Positions 16,642-26,694 of a stretch of DNA of 64,000 nt are shown one piece after another. Made by a program: the position numbers and the translations under genes. Source of the stretch: Porphyromonadaceae bacterium UBA2751 (lineage in GTDB: Bacteria; Bacteroidota; Bacteroidia; Bacteroidales; Muribaculaceae); the NCBI GenBank assembly GCA_002353285.1, contig DEJJ01000009.1:1-64000 (forward strand). The letters are read 5' to 3'. The notes under the pieces are model-generated. The model was not told the origin of the DNA, did not search any database, and was given only the letters and a program-made list of their open reading frames with translations. Numbering within the stretch: the first letter of the stretch is position 1; each line of letters opens with the position of its first letter.

Positions 16642-17460
16642 TTAGAAGTTGTAGCCCACCACAAGAGTGAATGAGTGGTTCTTCACCTTGTTGTGGCTGA
16701 AGCCGTGAGCACGCTTGCCGTTAACGTTGACAAGGCCAGCATCATAGTTGAAGCCTGCGAAATACTTCTGGCTGAAGGTTACACCGGCACCAAAGGCGAT
16801 ACCCATGTCAAAGGGGTTGATATAGTTGCCCTTAGCGGTGTTGATGCGTTCATTGCCCAGAATCTTGAACTCGCTGCGGTCGGGGTCAATCTTATTGGGG
16901 TTGCCAGTGAGGTCAAAGCTGCCCATGCTGGTTCCATCAACGTCGTCTTTCACGCTGGCCTTGCCTGCCACGCCATAGGCGAAGTAGGGACCCAGGTTAA
17001 CCTGAAGCTCGTATTTGTTCTTGAATGTGTAGCGATAGGATGCTTGAGCTGGAATGCGGATGTTGTGCATTGTCAGGTTCACTCTTGGTTCAACAAGGTA
17101 ATCCTCGTGAGTCTTGCTGAAGTCTTGCTTGAAGTTCATTTTCACTCCAGTTGCCACATAGTAGAGGCCAGTGTTAATCCACAAGTTCTTGAGGATAGGG
17201 ATTTCCACGCTCACGCCCAGTGTGGCTCCCAGTTTCTTGTGAACGTCGAGAGTGTAGGGCAGGTCATGGTTGGGACTAAAGAATGCAAGCACGTCGTTGT
17301 TAGAGATGTTGTTTCTCATGCCCATGACATTGAGCCCGATTCTTGCACCATACCTGATTTTCTCGGTTGATCTCTCGGTTGAGAAAAAGTCGTCAAACGA
17401 CTGGGCGCTCAAACTTAAAACGCTGATGGCCATAACAGCTAATGATAAGATTTTTTTCAT
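16642..17460 (-). CDS. outer-membrane beta-barrel protein (PorT-like)
   Basis: A 272-residue protein with signal peptide MKKILSLAVMAISVLSLSAQ and a C-terminus of alternating residues ending FTLVVGYNF. Tyr-, Gly- and Asn-rich strands and the final Phe fit the outer-membrane beta-barrel family PF13568 (PorT-like) common in Bacteroidetes. Function unknown; members range from type IX secretion parts to uncharacterised porins. It is transcribed alone, 134 bases from the PKD gene on the same strand. Confidence 0.85.
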   Translation of the reverse strand: MKKILSLAVMAISVLSLSAQSFDDFFSTERSTEKIRYGARIGLNVMGMRNNISNNDVLAFFSPNHDLPYTLDVHKKLGATLGVSVEIPILKNLWINTGLYYVATGVKMNFKQDFSKTHEDYLVEPRVNLTMHNIRIPAQASYRYTFKNKYELQVNLGPYFAYGVAGKASVKDDVDGTSMGSFDLTGNPNKIDPDRSEFKILGNERINTAKGNYINPFDMGIAFGAGVTFSQKYFAGFNYDAGLVNVNGKRAHGFSHNKVKNHSFTLVVGYNF

Positions 17461-17556
17461 TTCGATTATTTGTTTTTTGTTAATTTGCTATCATTATTAC
17501 AAAGTGCAAATTTACTACATTTTTTTAATAATAGACTATGGTTTGTCAAAAAAATC

Positions 17557-17584
17557 AACCGCTCAGCATTTTAGCCAAGCGGTT
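17557..17584 (-). terminator. terminator of the mutA-mutB operon
   Basis: AACCGCT at 17557-17563 pairs with AGCGGTT at 17578-17584. On the minus strand the stem is followed by a run of T, about 65 bases after the mutB stop. Confidence 0.75.
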
Positions 17585-17647
17585 GGTTTTATTAGATTGG
17601 CCCGTAATGGGCTCAAGTTTGCAAGTTCATCATTAATGATGGCAATT

Positions 17648-19783
17648 TTACTCTTCGTCGAGAAGGATTTCCATCACCTTGATGGCACTCTTCATCACCG
17701 ATGTGCCAGGGCCAAAGATTGCAGCCACGCCTGCCTTGTACAGGAAGTCATAGTCTTGCATAGGAATCACACCACCAGCGGTGACGATGATGTCCTCACG
17801 GCCAAGCTTCTTGAGCTCCTCGATAACGGCGGGGATGAGGGTCTTGTGACCTGCTGCAAGCGACGATACACCGAGCACGTTCACATCGTTCTCAACGGCC
17901 TGACGGGCGCTCTCCTCGGGAGTTTGGAACAATGGACCCATGTCAACGTCGAAGCCACAGTCGGCATAGCCGGTGGCAACCACCTTGGCGCCACGGTCGT
18001 GACCGTCCTGGCCCATCTTGGCTATCATGATGCGAGGCTGGCGACCTTCTTTCTTGGCAAACTGAGCAGTGAGCTCACGAGCGCGCTTGAGGTCGGGGTC
18101 GGAAATAGCTTCAGCTGAATACACGCCTGAAATGGTTTTAACTACTGCTTTATAACGGCCCACGACTTCCTCGCAGGCATCACTAATCTCACCAAGCGAA
18201 GCACGGTCCTTAGCTGCCTCAACTGCCAGTGCCAGCAGGTTGCCCTCGCCAGTGCGCACGCACTCGGTGATGGCTTTGAGGTCGGCCTGAACCTTGGCCT
18301 CGTCGCGATTCTTGCGCAACTCCTCAAGGCGTGCAACTTGCTCGTTGCGAACCTCGGTGTTGTCAATCTCAAGGATGTCGATGGGAGCTTCCTTCTCGAG
18401 TGCATACTTGTTGATGCCCACGATAGTCTGAGCACCACTGTCGATGCGGGCCTGAGTGCGGGCTGCGGCTTCCTCGATGCGCATCTTGGGCACGCCAGTC
18501 TCGATGGCCTTAGCCATACCACCCAGCTTCTCGATTTCCTGAATGTGGTCCCAAGCCTTGTGAACGAGCTCATGAGTGAGGCGTTCTACATAGTAAGAAC
18601 CTGCCCATGGGTCAATGGCCTTGGTGATCATGGTTTCCTGCTGGATGTAAATCTGGGTGTTACGTGCAATACGTGCCGAGAAGTCGGTAGGCAGTGCAAT
18701 AGCCTCGTCGAGGGCGTTGGTGTGCAGCGACTGGGTGTGACCCTGAGCGGCTGCCATAGCCTCGATGCAGGTGCGGCCCACGTTGTTGAATGGATCCTGA
18801 GCGGTGAGCGACCAGCCCGATGTCTGGCTATGAGTGCGCAACGACATCGACTTGGGGTTCTTGGCACCAAAGCTCTTTACAATCTTGGCCCACAACAGGC
18901 GGCCAGCGCGCATCTTGGCAATCTCGGTGAAGAAGTTCATCGAAATGCCCCAGAAGAACGATAGGCGTGGTGCAAAAGCATCAACATCGAGTCCTGCGTT
19001 CACACCAGTGCGAATGTAATCCATACCATCGGCGAGAGTGTAGGCGAGCTCAATGTCGGCAGTGGCACCTGCCTCTTGCATGTGGTAGCCTGAGATAGAG
19101 ATTGAGTTGAACTTGGGCATATATTTTGAGGTGTACTCAAAGATGCTGGCAATAATCTGCATCGAGAACTTGGGAGGATAGATGTAGGTGTTGCGTACCA
19201 TGAACTCCTTGAGGATATCGTTCTGGATAGTACCTGCCATGTGCTCGAGCTGAGCGCCTTGCTCAAGACCCGACACGATGTAGAACGCCATGATGGGAAG
19301 AACGGCTCCGTTCATGGTCATAGAAACAGACATGGTCTCAAGAGGAATTCCGTCGAAGAGAACCTTCATGTCCTCGACCGAGCAGATAGAAACACCTGCT
19401 TTACCCACGTCACCAACTACACGCTGATTGTCGGCGTTGTAGCCACGGTGAGTGGGAAGGTCGAATGCTACAGACAGACCCTTCTGACCCGATGCCAGGT
19501 TGCGGCGGTAGAAAGCATTACTCTCGGCAGCTGTCGAGAAACCTGCATACTGGCGCACTGTCCATGGGCGGAATGGGTACATAAGGCTGTAAGGACCTCC
19601 GAGGAAAGGAGGAATACCAGCCACGAAGTTAAGGTGCTCAAGGCCCTCAATATCTTCTTTAGTATAAACTTGCTTAATGTCGAGCAACTCGGCGTTGCGC
19701 CATGGTTCGGCAAGATGAAGGGGCTTGTGTTCAACATTGAAAGCCTCGTTTGCTATGTCTATGTTTTTGAAATTTGGTCTCAT
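17648..19783 (-). CDS. mutB: methylmalonyl-CoA mutase, large (catalytic) subunit
   Basis: MutB, 711 residues, isomerises succinyl-CoA and (R)-methylmalonyl-CoA with adenosylcobalamin, in the succinate-to-propionate route. The N-terminal barrel shows PFLGGPYSLMYPFRPWTVRQYAGFS and AFDLPTHRGYN; the C-terminal ~130 residues form the B12-binding domain with GQDGHDRG, the DxHxxG motif holding the lower axial His, then VLGVSSLAAGHKTLIP and VTAGGVIP. Full length. It lies 9 bases downstream of mutA, so the two subunits are co-translated. No cobalamin riboswitch is seen upstream of the pair. Confidence 0.97.
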   Translation of the reverse strand: MRPNFKNIDIANEAFNVEHKPLHLAEPWRNAELLDIKQVYTKEDIEGLEHLNFVAGIPPFLGGPYSLMYPFRPWTVRQYAGFSTAAESNAFYRRNLASGQKGLSVAFDLPTHRGYNADNQRVVGDVGKAGVSICSVEDMKVLFDGIPLETMSVSMTMNGAVLPIMAFYIVSGLEQGAQLEHMAGTIQNDILKEFMVRNTYIYPPKFSMQIIASIFEYTSKYMPKFNSISISGYHMQEAGATADIELAYTLADGMDYIRTGVNAGLDVDAFAPRLSFFWGISMNFFTEIAKMRAGRLLWAKIVKSFGAKNPKSMSLRTHSQTSGWSLTAQDPFNNVGRTCIEAMAAAQGHTQSLHTNALDEAIALPTDFSARIARNTQIYIQQETMITKAIDPWAGSYYVERLTHELVHKAWDHIQEIEKLGGMAKAIETGVPKMRIEEAAARTQARIDSGAQTIVGINKYALEKEAPIDILEIDNTEVRNEQVARLEELRKNRDEAKVQADLKAITECVRTGEGNLLALAVEAAKDRASLGEISDACEEVVGRYKAVVKTISGVYSAEAISDPDLKRARELTAQFAKKEGRQPRIMIAKMGQDGHDRGAKVVATGYADCGFDVDMGPLFQTPEESARQAVENDVNVLGVSSLAAGHKTLIPAVIEELKKLGREDIIVTAGGVIPMQDYDFLYKAGVAAIFGPGTSVMKSAIKVMEILLDEE

Positions 19784-19792
19784 GTTGCTCGA

Positions 19793-21613
19793 TTATTTTA
19801 AAAGTTTAGCATTAAATTCGGTCAATGTAGCTTGTACATTGCTCTTCACGTTGATAAAGTACTTGATGCCAAGCTCCTTGAACGTGTCGTTCTCAGGACC
19901 AGCAATCACAAACTCGGTGCGGCCGTTCAAATACTTGAAAGCAGCAGGAGCATACTCATCATATTCAGGATCGCTCGAGCAAAGCACGATAACATCGGCC
20001 TTCTTCTCGAGAGCGGCGTCGATACCTTCCTCAACGGTTTTGAAACCGTTGTTGTCGATAATCTCATAGCCAGCGCAAGCAAAGAAGTTGCTGCTGAACT
20101 GAGCACGAGCCAGACGCATGGTAAGGTTACCGATGGTTAGCATGAACACCTTGGGAGTGTGAGCAGCGTTCTCGGTAGCGAGGCGCAGTTGCTCGAAGTG
20201 ACTTGCCAGGCGCTGACGGTTAAGAATGTTCTCGGGCTGAGCTTCATAGTTGATGTTGGCAGCCTTGCCCTCGCTCTTCTCGGTGAAGTTAGGAAACTGG
20301 TTGGTGCCGAGCAACTGCTCACGACGCTTAGCCACCTTGTCGAAGCGTGCCTTAGCGCTAGCGTTTACAGCAGCGGTAACTTCGCCAGCCTCTTGTACAG
20401 TCTTGAATCCACCCTTGTCTTCAACATCGAGGAAGAGTTTCCAGGCCTCGTTAGCAATCGACATGGTGAGGGTCTCGATATAGTAGGAACCTCCGGCAGG
20501 GTCGGTAACCTTGTCGAGGTGACTCTCCTCCTTGAGGAGGATTTGCTGGTTGCGTGCAATGCGCTCGCTGAAGTCGTCGGGAGTCTGGTAAGCCTTGTCG
20601 AAAGGAGCAACAACGATAGAGTCAACACCAGCAAGTGCTGCCGACATGGCTTGAGTCTGGCTGCGAAGCAGGTTCACGTAGGAGTCAAACACAGTCTGTG
20701 TGAACTCGGTGGTGGCGGCATTTACAACCATCTTGCATGCGCAGTCGCACTCGGGGTTGTATTGCTTAACAATCTGAGCCCACAGCATGCGAGCAGCACG
20801 GAACTTAGCAATCTCCATGAAGTAAACGGTCGAGATGCCCATGTTGAACTTGATGCGGGTGGCTACCTCTTGGGCTGGCACGCCAGCCTCGGTGAGCATT
20901 GCCATCCACTCATTGCCCCATGCCAGGGCGTAACCAAGCTCTTGATAGATGAACGCGCCAGCGTTGTTGAGCATGATAGCGTCAACGCTCAACACGCGCA
21001 GGTTCTTCACGGGCTTTGCAATCTCGAGCATCTCCTTGGCCATGGCAACCATGTCGCCAGGGAAGGGCTCGCCGTGCTTGAAGTAGCGACGGAAGGGGTC
21101 GAAGTTGATTGAACCCACGAATGTCTCCTCAGCACCTTGCTGCTTAATTACCTCAACGAGCTGCTTGGCAACATCTACGGCCACCTTGGGGCAGCAGTTG
21201 ATGTCGATGGCAACGAGGTTCACGTCAATCTTGTTGAGCAGGGCTGCAATGTCTACGCTCTGCCCGTGAGGAAGCTTGAAGCACACGTCGTTGATGCCCT
21301 TGTTAAGGATCTCGAGGGCCTTGGCGTTAGCATCTTTCACATCGGTAACGTCGATGTCTTGACGCACGTACCAGTCGTTGCTCACACGAGTGCCGCGAAC
21401 GAAGGGGTACTCGCCAGGAAGAGACTCAGTGGTTTTAAGGTTCTCAATGTCAACGCCACGATAGATGGGCTCAACGTTGAAACCTTCGTTTGTCCGCCAA
21501 ATCATTCTCTTGTTGTAGTCGGCACCTTTCAGGTCGACTTCAGCTTTTGCACGCCACTCCTCGGGGGTGACAGGGGCGAATTGGTCGAACAATTTCTCAA
21601 ATTTTTCTGCCAT
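19793..21613 (-). CDS. mutA: methylmalonyl-CoA mutase, small subunit
   Basis: MutA, 606 residues, is the structural partner of MutB. It keeps the mutase barrel fold (for example EQFAPVTPEEWRAKAEVDLKGADYNKRMIW at the start and GISTVYFMEIAKFRAARMLWAQ in the middle) and a degenerate cobalamin-binding-like C-terminal domain lacking DxHxxG. It is first in the operon. The start is supported by a -7 promoter element about 70 bases upstream. Confidence 0.96.
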   Translation of the reverse strand: MAEKFEKLFDQFAPVTPEEWRAKAEVDLKGADYNKRMIWRTNEGFNVEPIYRGVDIENLKTTESLPGEYPFVRGTRVSNDWYVRQDIDVTDVKDANAKALEILNKGINDVCFKLPHGQSVDIAALLNKIDVNLVAIDINCCPKVAVDVAKQLVEVIKQQGAEETFVGSINFDPFRRYFKHGEPFPGDMVAMAKEMLEIAKPVKNLRVLSVDAIMLNNAGAFIYQELGYALAWGNEWMAMLTEAGVPAQEVATRIKFNMGISTVYFMEIAKFRAARMLWAQIVKQYNPECDCACKMVVNAATTEFTQTVFDSYVNLLRSQTQAMSAALAGVDSIVVAPFDKAYQTPDDFSERIARNQQILLKEESHLDKVTDPAGGSYYIETLTMSIANEAWKLFLDVEDKGGFKTVQEAGEVTAAVNASAKARFDKVAKRREQLLGTNQFPNFTEKSEGKAANINYEAQPENILNRQRLASHFEQLRLATENAAHTPKVFMLTIGNLTMRLARAQFSSNFFACAGYEIIDNNGFKTVEEGIDAALEKKADVIVLCSSDPEYDEYAPAAFKYLNGRTEFVIAGPENDTFKELGIKYFINVKSNVQATLTEFNAKLLK

Positions 21614-21682
21614 AACTAAAAATGAATTTATATAGTAACGTAGTATTCAATGCGTTAAAATTGCAGTCTAATAAAACGACTG

Positions 21683-21690
21683 CAAAGGTA
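21683..21690 (-). promoter_or_regulatory. -7 element of the mutA promoter
   Basis: The minus strand reads TACCTTTG, the preferred Bacteroidetes -7 sequence, 70 bases before the mutA ATG. The -33 element is not clear. Confidence 0.55.
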
Positions 21691-22017
21691 CTAATAATTT
21701 GCGAAATAAAGTAGTATAATATTTCTTTTAAATTAATTTTACATTATTAATAATATGGGTGGCTATTCTGCGATTATTTTTTCCCGCTTTTTTATCAAAC
21801 AAACTTGGGCAAAGAGGAACAAATTCAACAAAAAAATTGTTGTCTAACATTTTTCTTGTTGTTTTTGTTTGGCACAAAGTGGCATTGCTGAATAGTTACC
21901 ATTATGACTATGACATTTTTCTGATTTTAGCCTTGACTTGTTTTTTGATTTTTTCGTGCTAAAAATGATGTGAGAAACCGATTTATTTGTACTTTTGTGC
22001 AGTAAAGAACAAATATT
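21691..22017. other. divergent intergenic region mutA / glycosyltransferase
   Basis: About 330 AT-rich bases with no credible gene. A -7 element TACTTTTG at 21990-21997 lies 20 bases before the glycosyltransferase ATG, implying a nearly leaderless transcript. A 67-codon open frame at 21759-21962 has biased hydrophobic content and no sign of being real. Confidence 0.6.
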
Positions 22018-22992
22018 ATGACAACAGACACCCCAATCCTTTACATAGTTGTCCCTTGCTTCAATGAGCAGGAGGCCTTGCCAGGCAGTCATGAGCGATT
22101 GATTAATCTCATGCACGAAATGAAATCGCAGGATCTCATTGCCACGGGCAGCAAGTTGCTCTATATCGATGATGGGTCGCGTGACGACACGTGGCAATTA
22201 ATCGATGAGCTGGCTGCTGGCAGCAGCGAGGTGGCAGGCGTGAAGCTGGCATGCAACAGTGGTCACCAGAATGCTCTGATGGCTGGTCTGTCACAGGCGG
22301 TTGAGCACTGCGACATCACGGTGAGCATCGATGCCGACTTGCAAGACGACATCAACGTTATTCCCACGATGGTGGAGCGTTACAAGCAGGGCTGCGACAT
22401 TGTGTTTGGGGTGCGCCGTGAGCGCAAGTCCGACTCTTGGTTCAAGCGCACCACCGCTGGGATGTTCTACAAGCTCATGAACCGATTGGGTGTCGACACC
22501 ATCAATAACCATGCCGATTTTAGGCTGATGAGCCGCCGTGCAGTGCTGGCTCTGCTCGACTACAAGGAGCGCAACTTGTTCATTCGCGGCATTGTCACTA
22601 AGCTTGGCTATAAGACTGATTGTGTCTACTACGACCGCTCGGCCCGAATGGCTGGCGAGAGCAAATATCCGCTCAGGAAGATGGTGAATTTTGCAATCGA
22701 TGGCATCACGTCGTTCAGCGTGAAGCCGGTGCGCTTGGTCATGCAGGTGGGGTTGCTGTTTCTCATTATTGCCTTGATAATGCTTGCCTATGTCCTTACG
22801 GCCTATTTCATGGGCCGCGCCGTGTCGGGTTGGCCTTCGCTCATCCTGTCGGTGTGGCTAGTGGGCGCTTTCGTCTTGATAGGTCTGGGCATAATAGGGG
22901 AGTACGTTGGCAAAATCTATACCGAAGTGAAGAACCGCCCTCGCTACAATGTCGACACCACTGTGGGTCTCAATAGTGAAGAGGAGCAATGA
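22018..22992 (+). CDS. family 2 glycosyltransferase (GtrB/DPM1-like) with two C-terminal membrane helices
   Basis: This 324-residue enzyme probably moves a sugar from a nucleotide donor to undecaprenyl phosphate at the inner membrane. The GT-A domain shows VPCFNEQEALP, YIDDGSRDDTW, and SIDADLQDD (the DxD metal site), then NNHADFRLMSRRAV. Two hydrophobic helices at about residues 235-265 and 275-305 form the membrane anchor typical of GtrB/ArnC. Its stop overlaps the YfhO-like gene by 4 bases, so the two are coupled: one makes a lipid-linked sugar, the other may transfer it. Confidence 0.92.
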   Translation: MTTDTPILYIVVPCFNEQEALPGSHERLINLMHEMKSQDLIATGSKLLYIDDGSRDDTWQLIDELAAGSSEVAGVKLACNSGHQNALMAGLSQAVEHCDITVSIDADLQDDINVIPTMVERYKQGCDIVFGVRRERKSDSWFKRTTAGMFYKLMNRLGVDTINNHADFRLMSRRAVLALLDYKERNLFIRGIVTKLGYKTDCVYYDRSARMAGESKYPLRKMVNFAIDGITSFSVKPVRLVMQVGLLFLIIALIMLAYVLTAYFMGRAVSGWPSLILSVWLVGAFVLIGLGIIGEYVGKIYTEVKNRPRYNVDTTVGLNSEEEQ

Positions 22993-25163
22993 AAAAGCTG
23001 CTTTTTTTCACACTGGTCACGCTGGCCATGTCGCTGCTGCCAGTGTTGTCGCTGCGAGGCGACTTGTGGCTACCAAGCGACTTTGTGCATCAAGAGCTCG
23101 CATTTATCCTTGAAACCAAGCGCATGCTTGCCACTGGTGCTCCGTGGTGGTCGTGGAATACCTACCTCGGGGCCGACTTCATTGGAAGTTATGCCTTCTA
23201 CACTCTCACAAGTCCTTTTGTGTGGATTAACTGCTTGTTCCCAGAGCAATGGGTTCCCTTTAGTGTTGCCATCACTTTTGTGCTCAAGTTCCTGTGCATG
23301 GCATGGCTGTCGTGGCTCTACTTGCGCAAGATGGGCGTTAGCCGTGAGAACTCGGCACTGGGTGCGTTCTTGTTCACATTTTCATCGTTCAACATAGCTT
23401 CGCTCTACTATTACCACTTCTATGAGCCGATAATTGCTTTTGTGCTGCTGTTGATTGCTCTGGAGCGGTTGTTGCGTCGCGAGCGGTGGGGGATGACATG
23501 TGTGGCCCTTGCAGCGTTTGCTGTCACTTTTGTTAATTTTTACTTTGCAATTGGCTCGTTTATTGCAGCATTGATCTATGTGATTTTCAGGGCATTCTCG
23601 AGCGAGATAAATTTCAACTTCAAGATTGCAATTAAAGGATTGGCTTCTGTGAGTGTGGGCATAGCGATGTGTGCATTCCTGCTGCTACCCATCTATTACC
23701 AGATGCTTGAAACCACTCGCTCCCAGGCACAAAATGCCCTTGATCACACAGCCGTGCTTAACCTTATTGAGCGCTTTCGCACTCTGCTGATGCCCAAGGT
23801 CGTTGAGGGTACAACAATTTTTGTGCCCGGTGGCTCGGCATCCTATAGTAATGAGGCTTGCATTGCAGTGTTTGGACTGTCTTTGGCATTGATTTACGCC
23901 TGGAGGCATCGCAACTGGCTCTCGGCGCTGTTGATTACTTTCTTGCTCCTGTATTTAACTCCCCTCAATGGCATTTTCACATTGTTTACTAACCCTCTCT
24001 ACACTCGTTGGGCTTACGCATTAACTCTGGTGATTGTGCTGTGCACGGTGCGCACTCTTGATGACAATCGCAGCACGGCTAGGGGAGTGCTGGCCTATTC
24101 TGTTGTGGCATCGGTGGTAGTGCTGCTGTTTGTGGCGAGTGTCCTCGTTGATAGTGGGTGGCACATCCCTGGAGTAAGGTTCATGGCATTAATATTATTG
24201 TTTTTTGTGGGTCTCGCCATGCTCCTGTTATGGAATAGGGGAAAACTGTCGGCCCGTTGGCTCAAGTTGGGGGTTGTGGGATGTGTCGTGGTGCAGATGT
24301 GGCTTTTCCTGTTGAATTTACATTCCATCAATGAGGAAAATGTGTGTGGCCATTACATGGATAGTATCGAGCAAGGGAGTGGTGTGACTCAATATCGCAC
24401 CGATTTCAGGGCACACGAGAGTGATTTTCTTGCTTATAACCTGGGTCTGCTCAGCAATCGAGCCGCTGTGCAAAGCTATCACTCGGTGATTGATAAGGAT
24501 GTTGACGTCTTCATGCGAACCGCTACACGCGATTTTGGTGCTACCAATAAGATTAGATTCAATTTTCATCGCGACGAGATGGATGCGCTACTGTCGGTTA
24601 AGGATGTGTATGAAATCGACTCAATGGGCAACATTTCCAAGCATGAGAATAAGTATTTCATTCCCTTTGGCTTCGCTTACGATAAGTACATGCCCACAAG
24701 CGATTTCTACAAGATGCGTGATGATTCAACTAAAAATATGCCTCTAATGATGCTTGCAGGGGTTGTGATGAGTGGCAGTGAGGGTTGCTTGCAGAATTTT
24801 GATTACGATGAACCTCTTGATCTTGATAGCCTTGTGGCTAAGCGACGTGAGTACACCGCTACCGATTTCAAGGGAAATTCTCGAGGCTTCACAGCTAAGA
24901 TTGAATTGCCGTCAACCAAAATGGTGTTTTTCAGTGTCCCTTATTCTAAAGGATTCACTGCACGGATTGATGGCAAGGAAGTGCCCATACATATAGCCAA
25001 CTGGTGCATGATGGCACTGAAAATCCCAGCAGGCAAGCATTCAATAGCTTTCAGCTACTTCCCACCAGGGCTTAAGACGGGAGCCTGCATCAGTCTTGTG
25101 GGCTTGTTGCTGTTGTTGATAATCGTGTGGAATGAGTGGAAAAAGAAACAACTGGACCGATAA
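22989..25163 (+). CDS. YfhO-family polytopic membrane protein (putative glycosyltransferase)
   Basis: A 724-residue protein with a dozen or more membrane helices in its first ~450 residues, a soluble domain of ~220 residues, and a final helix (GACISLVGLLLLLIIVW). The soluble part ends in the PSTKMVFFSVPYSKGFTARIDG and KIPAGKHSIAFSYFPPG phrases of the YfhO family (PF09586). Relatives such as Bacillus YfhO and Listeria GtcA partners transfer sugars from undecaprenyl phosphate to surface polymers. Overlap with the GtrB-like gene supports such a pair. The acceptor is unknown. Confidence 0.88.
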   Translation: MKKLLFFTLVTLAMSLLPVLSLRGDLWLPSDFVHQELAFILETKRMLATGAPWWSWNTYLGADFIGSYAFYTLTSPFVWINCLFPEQWVPFSVAITFVLKFLCMAWLSWLYLRKMGVSRENSALGAFLFTFSSFNIASLYYYHFYEPIIAFVLLLIALERLLRRERWGMTCVALAAFAVTFVNFYFAIGSFIAALIYVIFRAFSSEINFNFKIAIKGLASVSVGIAMCAFLLLPIYYQMLETTRSQAQNALDHTAVLNLIERFRTLLMPKVVEGTTIFVPGGSASYSNEACIAVFGLSLALIYAWRHRNWLSALLITFLLLYLTPLNGIFTLFTNPLYTRWAYALTLVIVLCTVRTLDDNRSTARGVLAYSVVASVVVLLFVASVLVDSGWHIPGVRFMALILLFFVGLAMLLLWNRGKLSARWLKLGVVGCVVVQMWLFLLNLHSINEENVCGHYMDSIEQGSGVTQYRTDFRAHESDFLAYNLGLLSNRAAVQSYHSVIDKDVDVFMRTATRDFGATNKIRFNFHRDEMDALLSVKDVYEIDSMGNISKHENKYFIPFGFAYDKYMPTSDFYKMRDDSTKNMPLMMLAGVVMSGSEGCLQNFDYDEPLDLDSLVAKRREYTATDFKGNSRGFTAKIELPSTKMVFFSVPYSKGFTARIDGKEVPIHIANWCMMALKIPAGKHSIAFSYFPPGLKTGACISLVGLLLLLIIVWNEWKKKQLDR

Positions 25164-25173
25164 GAAAAAAGAA

Positions 25174-25206
25174 CAAAGCGGAACCAATTAACTGGCTCCG
25201 CCTTAT
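25174..25206. terminator. bidirectional terminator between the YfhO-like gene and pgk
   Basis: AGCGGAACCA pairs imperfectly with TGGCTCCGCCT around ATTAAC, with A-rich and T-rich flanks. It sits between two converging genes. Confidence 0.6.
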
Positions 25207-25225
25207 TGTGTTAAGTTATTGGGAT

Positions 25226-26479
25226 TTATTCGCCCTTGATGGCTGCTACGCCTGGCAGGGTCTTGCCCTCGATGGCCTCGAGCATAGCGCCACCGCCAGT
25301 TGAGACGTATGAAATCTGGTCGGCAAGGCCAAACTTGTTGACAGCAGCAACCGAGTCGCCACCGCCCACGAGTGAATAAGCTCCGTTCTTGGTTGCCTCG
25401 GCAACGTATTTGGCGATTTCGCCAGTGCCTTTGGCAAAGTTCTCAAACTCAAACACGCCCACAGGACCGTTCCACAGGATGGTCTTGCTCTTCATGATAA
25501 TCTCCTTCCACAGCGCGAGCGATGCGGGGCTGGCATCCATGCCTTCCCATCCGTCCTCAATGTTGTGGGTGTCGAAGATGCGCTGCTCGGTGTCGTTGCT
25601 GAACTCACGGCCTGCTACAGTGGCTACCGAAAGCTGCACATGAACACCTTTCTTCTCAGCCTCGGCAAGAACGTTAAGTGCCTCGGGCATGAGGTCGTCT
25701 TCGTGAAGCGAGTTTCCAATCTTGCCGCCTTGAGCCTTGAAGAAAGTGAAGCCCATGCCTCCACCAATGATGAGGTTATCAACCTTGTCAAGCAAGTTCT
25801 TGATAACAGCAAGTTTCGACGACACCTTGCTGCCGCCAATGATAGCGGTGAAGGGGTGCTGAGCGTTCTTGAGCACATTGTCGATGGCGGTCACCTCTTT
25901 CTCCATCAGCAGGCCAAGCATCTTGTTGGCATCATCAAAGTAGTCGGCAATCACAGCTGTTGATGCATGACGGCGATGAGCGGTGCCAAAGGCATCGTTC
26001 ACATAGCAGTCGGCATAGCTTGCAAGGGTCTTGGCAAACTCGGCCTGGCGGGTCTTCATCTCTTTCTTAGCAGCGTCATAGCCTGGGTCCTCCTTGTCAA
26101 TGCCCACAGGCTTGCCTTCCTCCTCAGGATAGAAGCGCAGGTTCTCAAGTAGCAGCACCTCGCCTGGCTTGAGGGCAGCAGCTGCATCGGCAGCCTTGCC
26201 GCAATCGGGGGCAAACTTCACGTCGGTGCCCAGAGCCTTGGCCACGTCGTCAACAATCTGGCTCAGCGAGAGCTTGGCATTTACTTTGCCTTTGGGCTTG
26301 CCCATGTGCGACATCACCACCAGCGACCCGCCATCGGCGAGAATCTTCTTCAAGGTGGGCAACGCACCGCGAATGCGGGTATCGTCAGTAATCTTACCTT
26401 CTTCGTTCAGGGGAACGTTGAAATCAACACGAACTATTGCCTTCTTGCCGGCAAAGTTGAAATCGTTAAAATTAGCCAT
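25226..26479 (-). CDS. pgk: phosphoglycerate kinase
   Basis: Pgk transfers phosphate from 1,3-bisphosphoglycerate to ADP in glycolysis. From ATG 26479 the protein is 417 residues and begins MANFNDFNFAGKKAIVRVDF, the family's normal N-terminus; an upstream in-frame start at 26539 would cross the promoter. Motifs include RVDFNVPL, SHMGKPKG, FGTAHRRHAST, ILGGSKVSSK-like AIIGGSKVSSKL, and the C-terminal nucleotide site SLVGGGDSVAAVNKFG. Monocistronic. Confidence 0.97.
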   Translation of the reverse strand: MANFNDFNFAGKKAIVRVDFNVPLNEEGKITDDTRIRGALPTLKKILADGGSLVVMSHMGKPKGKVNAKLSLSQIVDDVAKALGTDVKFAPDCGKAADAAAALKPGEVLLLENLRFYPEEEGKPVGIDKEDPGYDAAKKEMKTRQAEFAKTLASYADCYVNDAFGTAHRRHASTAVIADYFDDANKMLGLLMEKEVTAIDNVLKNAQHPFTAIIGGSKVSSKLAVIKNLLDKVDNLIIGGGMGFTFFKAQGGKIGNSLHEDDLMPEALNVLAEAEKKGVHVQLSVATVAGREFSNDTEQRIFDTHNIEDGWEGMDASPASLALWKEIIMKSKTILWNGPVGVFEFENFAKGTGEIAKYVAEATKNGAYSLVGGGDSVAAVNKFGLADQISYVSTGGGAMLEAIEGKTLPGVAAIKGE

Positions 26480-26520
26480 GATCTGAGTTGTTGTTAAATT
26501 ATTACCATGTTTGTTGTCTG

Positions 26521-26528
26521 CAAAGGTA
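26521..26528 (-). promoter_or_regulatory. -7 element of the pgk promoter
   Basis: The minus strand reads TACCTTTG about 42 bases before the pgk ATG, which supports the start at 26479. Confidence 0.55.
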
Positions 26529-26694
26529 ACAAAAAACATTGAAACATGATGAATTTATTTCAAATTTATGATTATTCATTCATAATACTTCGATTGTTGT
26601 TAAACTGTGTTAAAAGATAGCCCCGCCTTGCTGCATTACTACATCCAATGATGTAATTTTGCAATCCTTTTCATCGCAACAATCGCAACATATT

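Noticed and set aside
17270..18118. 282-codon plus-strand frame opposite the beta-barrel and mutB genes
   Set aside because: Its ends are antisense to two well-supported genes and its middle is an AT-rich intergenic terminator region.
21614..21760. Cobalamin riboswitch in front of the B12-dependent mutase genes
   Set aside because: The short leader has no B12-box-like sequence or extended paired structure that I can see.
21759..21962. 67-codon frame between mutA and the glycosyltransferase
   Set aside because: It is AT-rich, hydrophobic by base composition, has no likeness or clear start signal, and runs close to the glycosyltransferase promoter.
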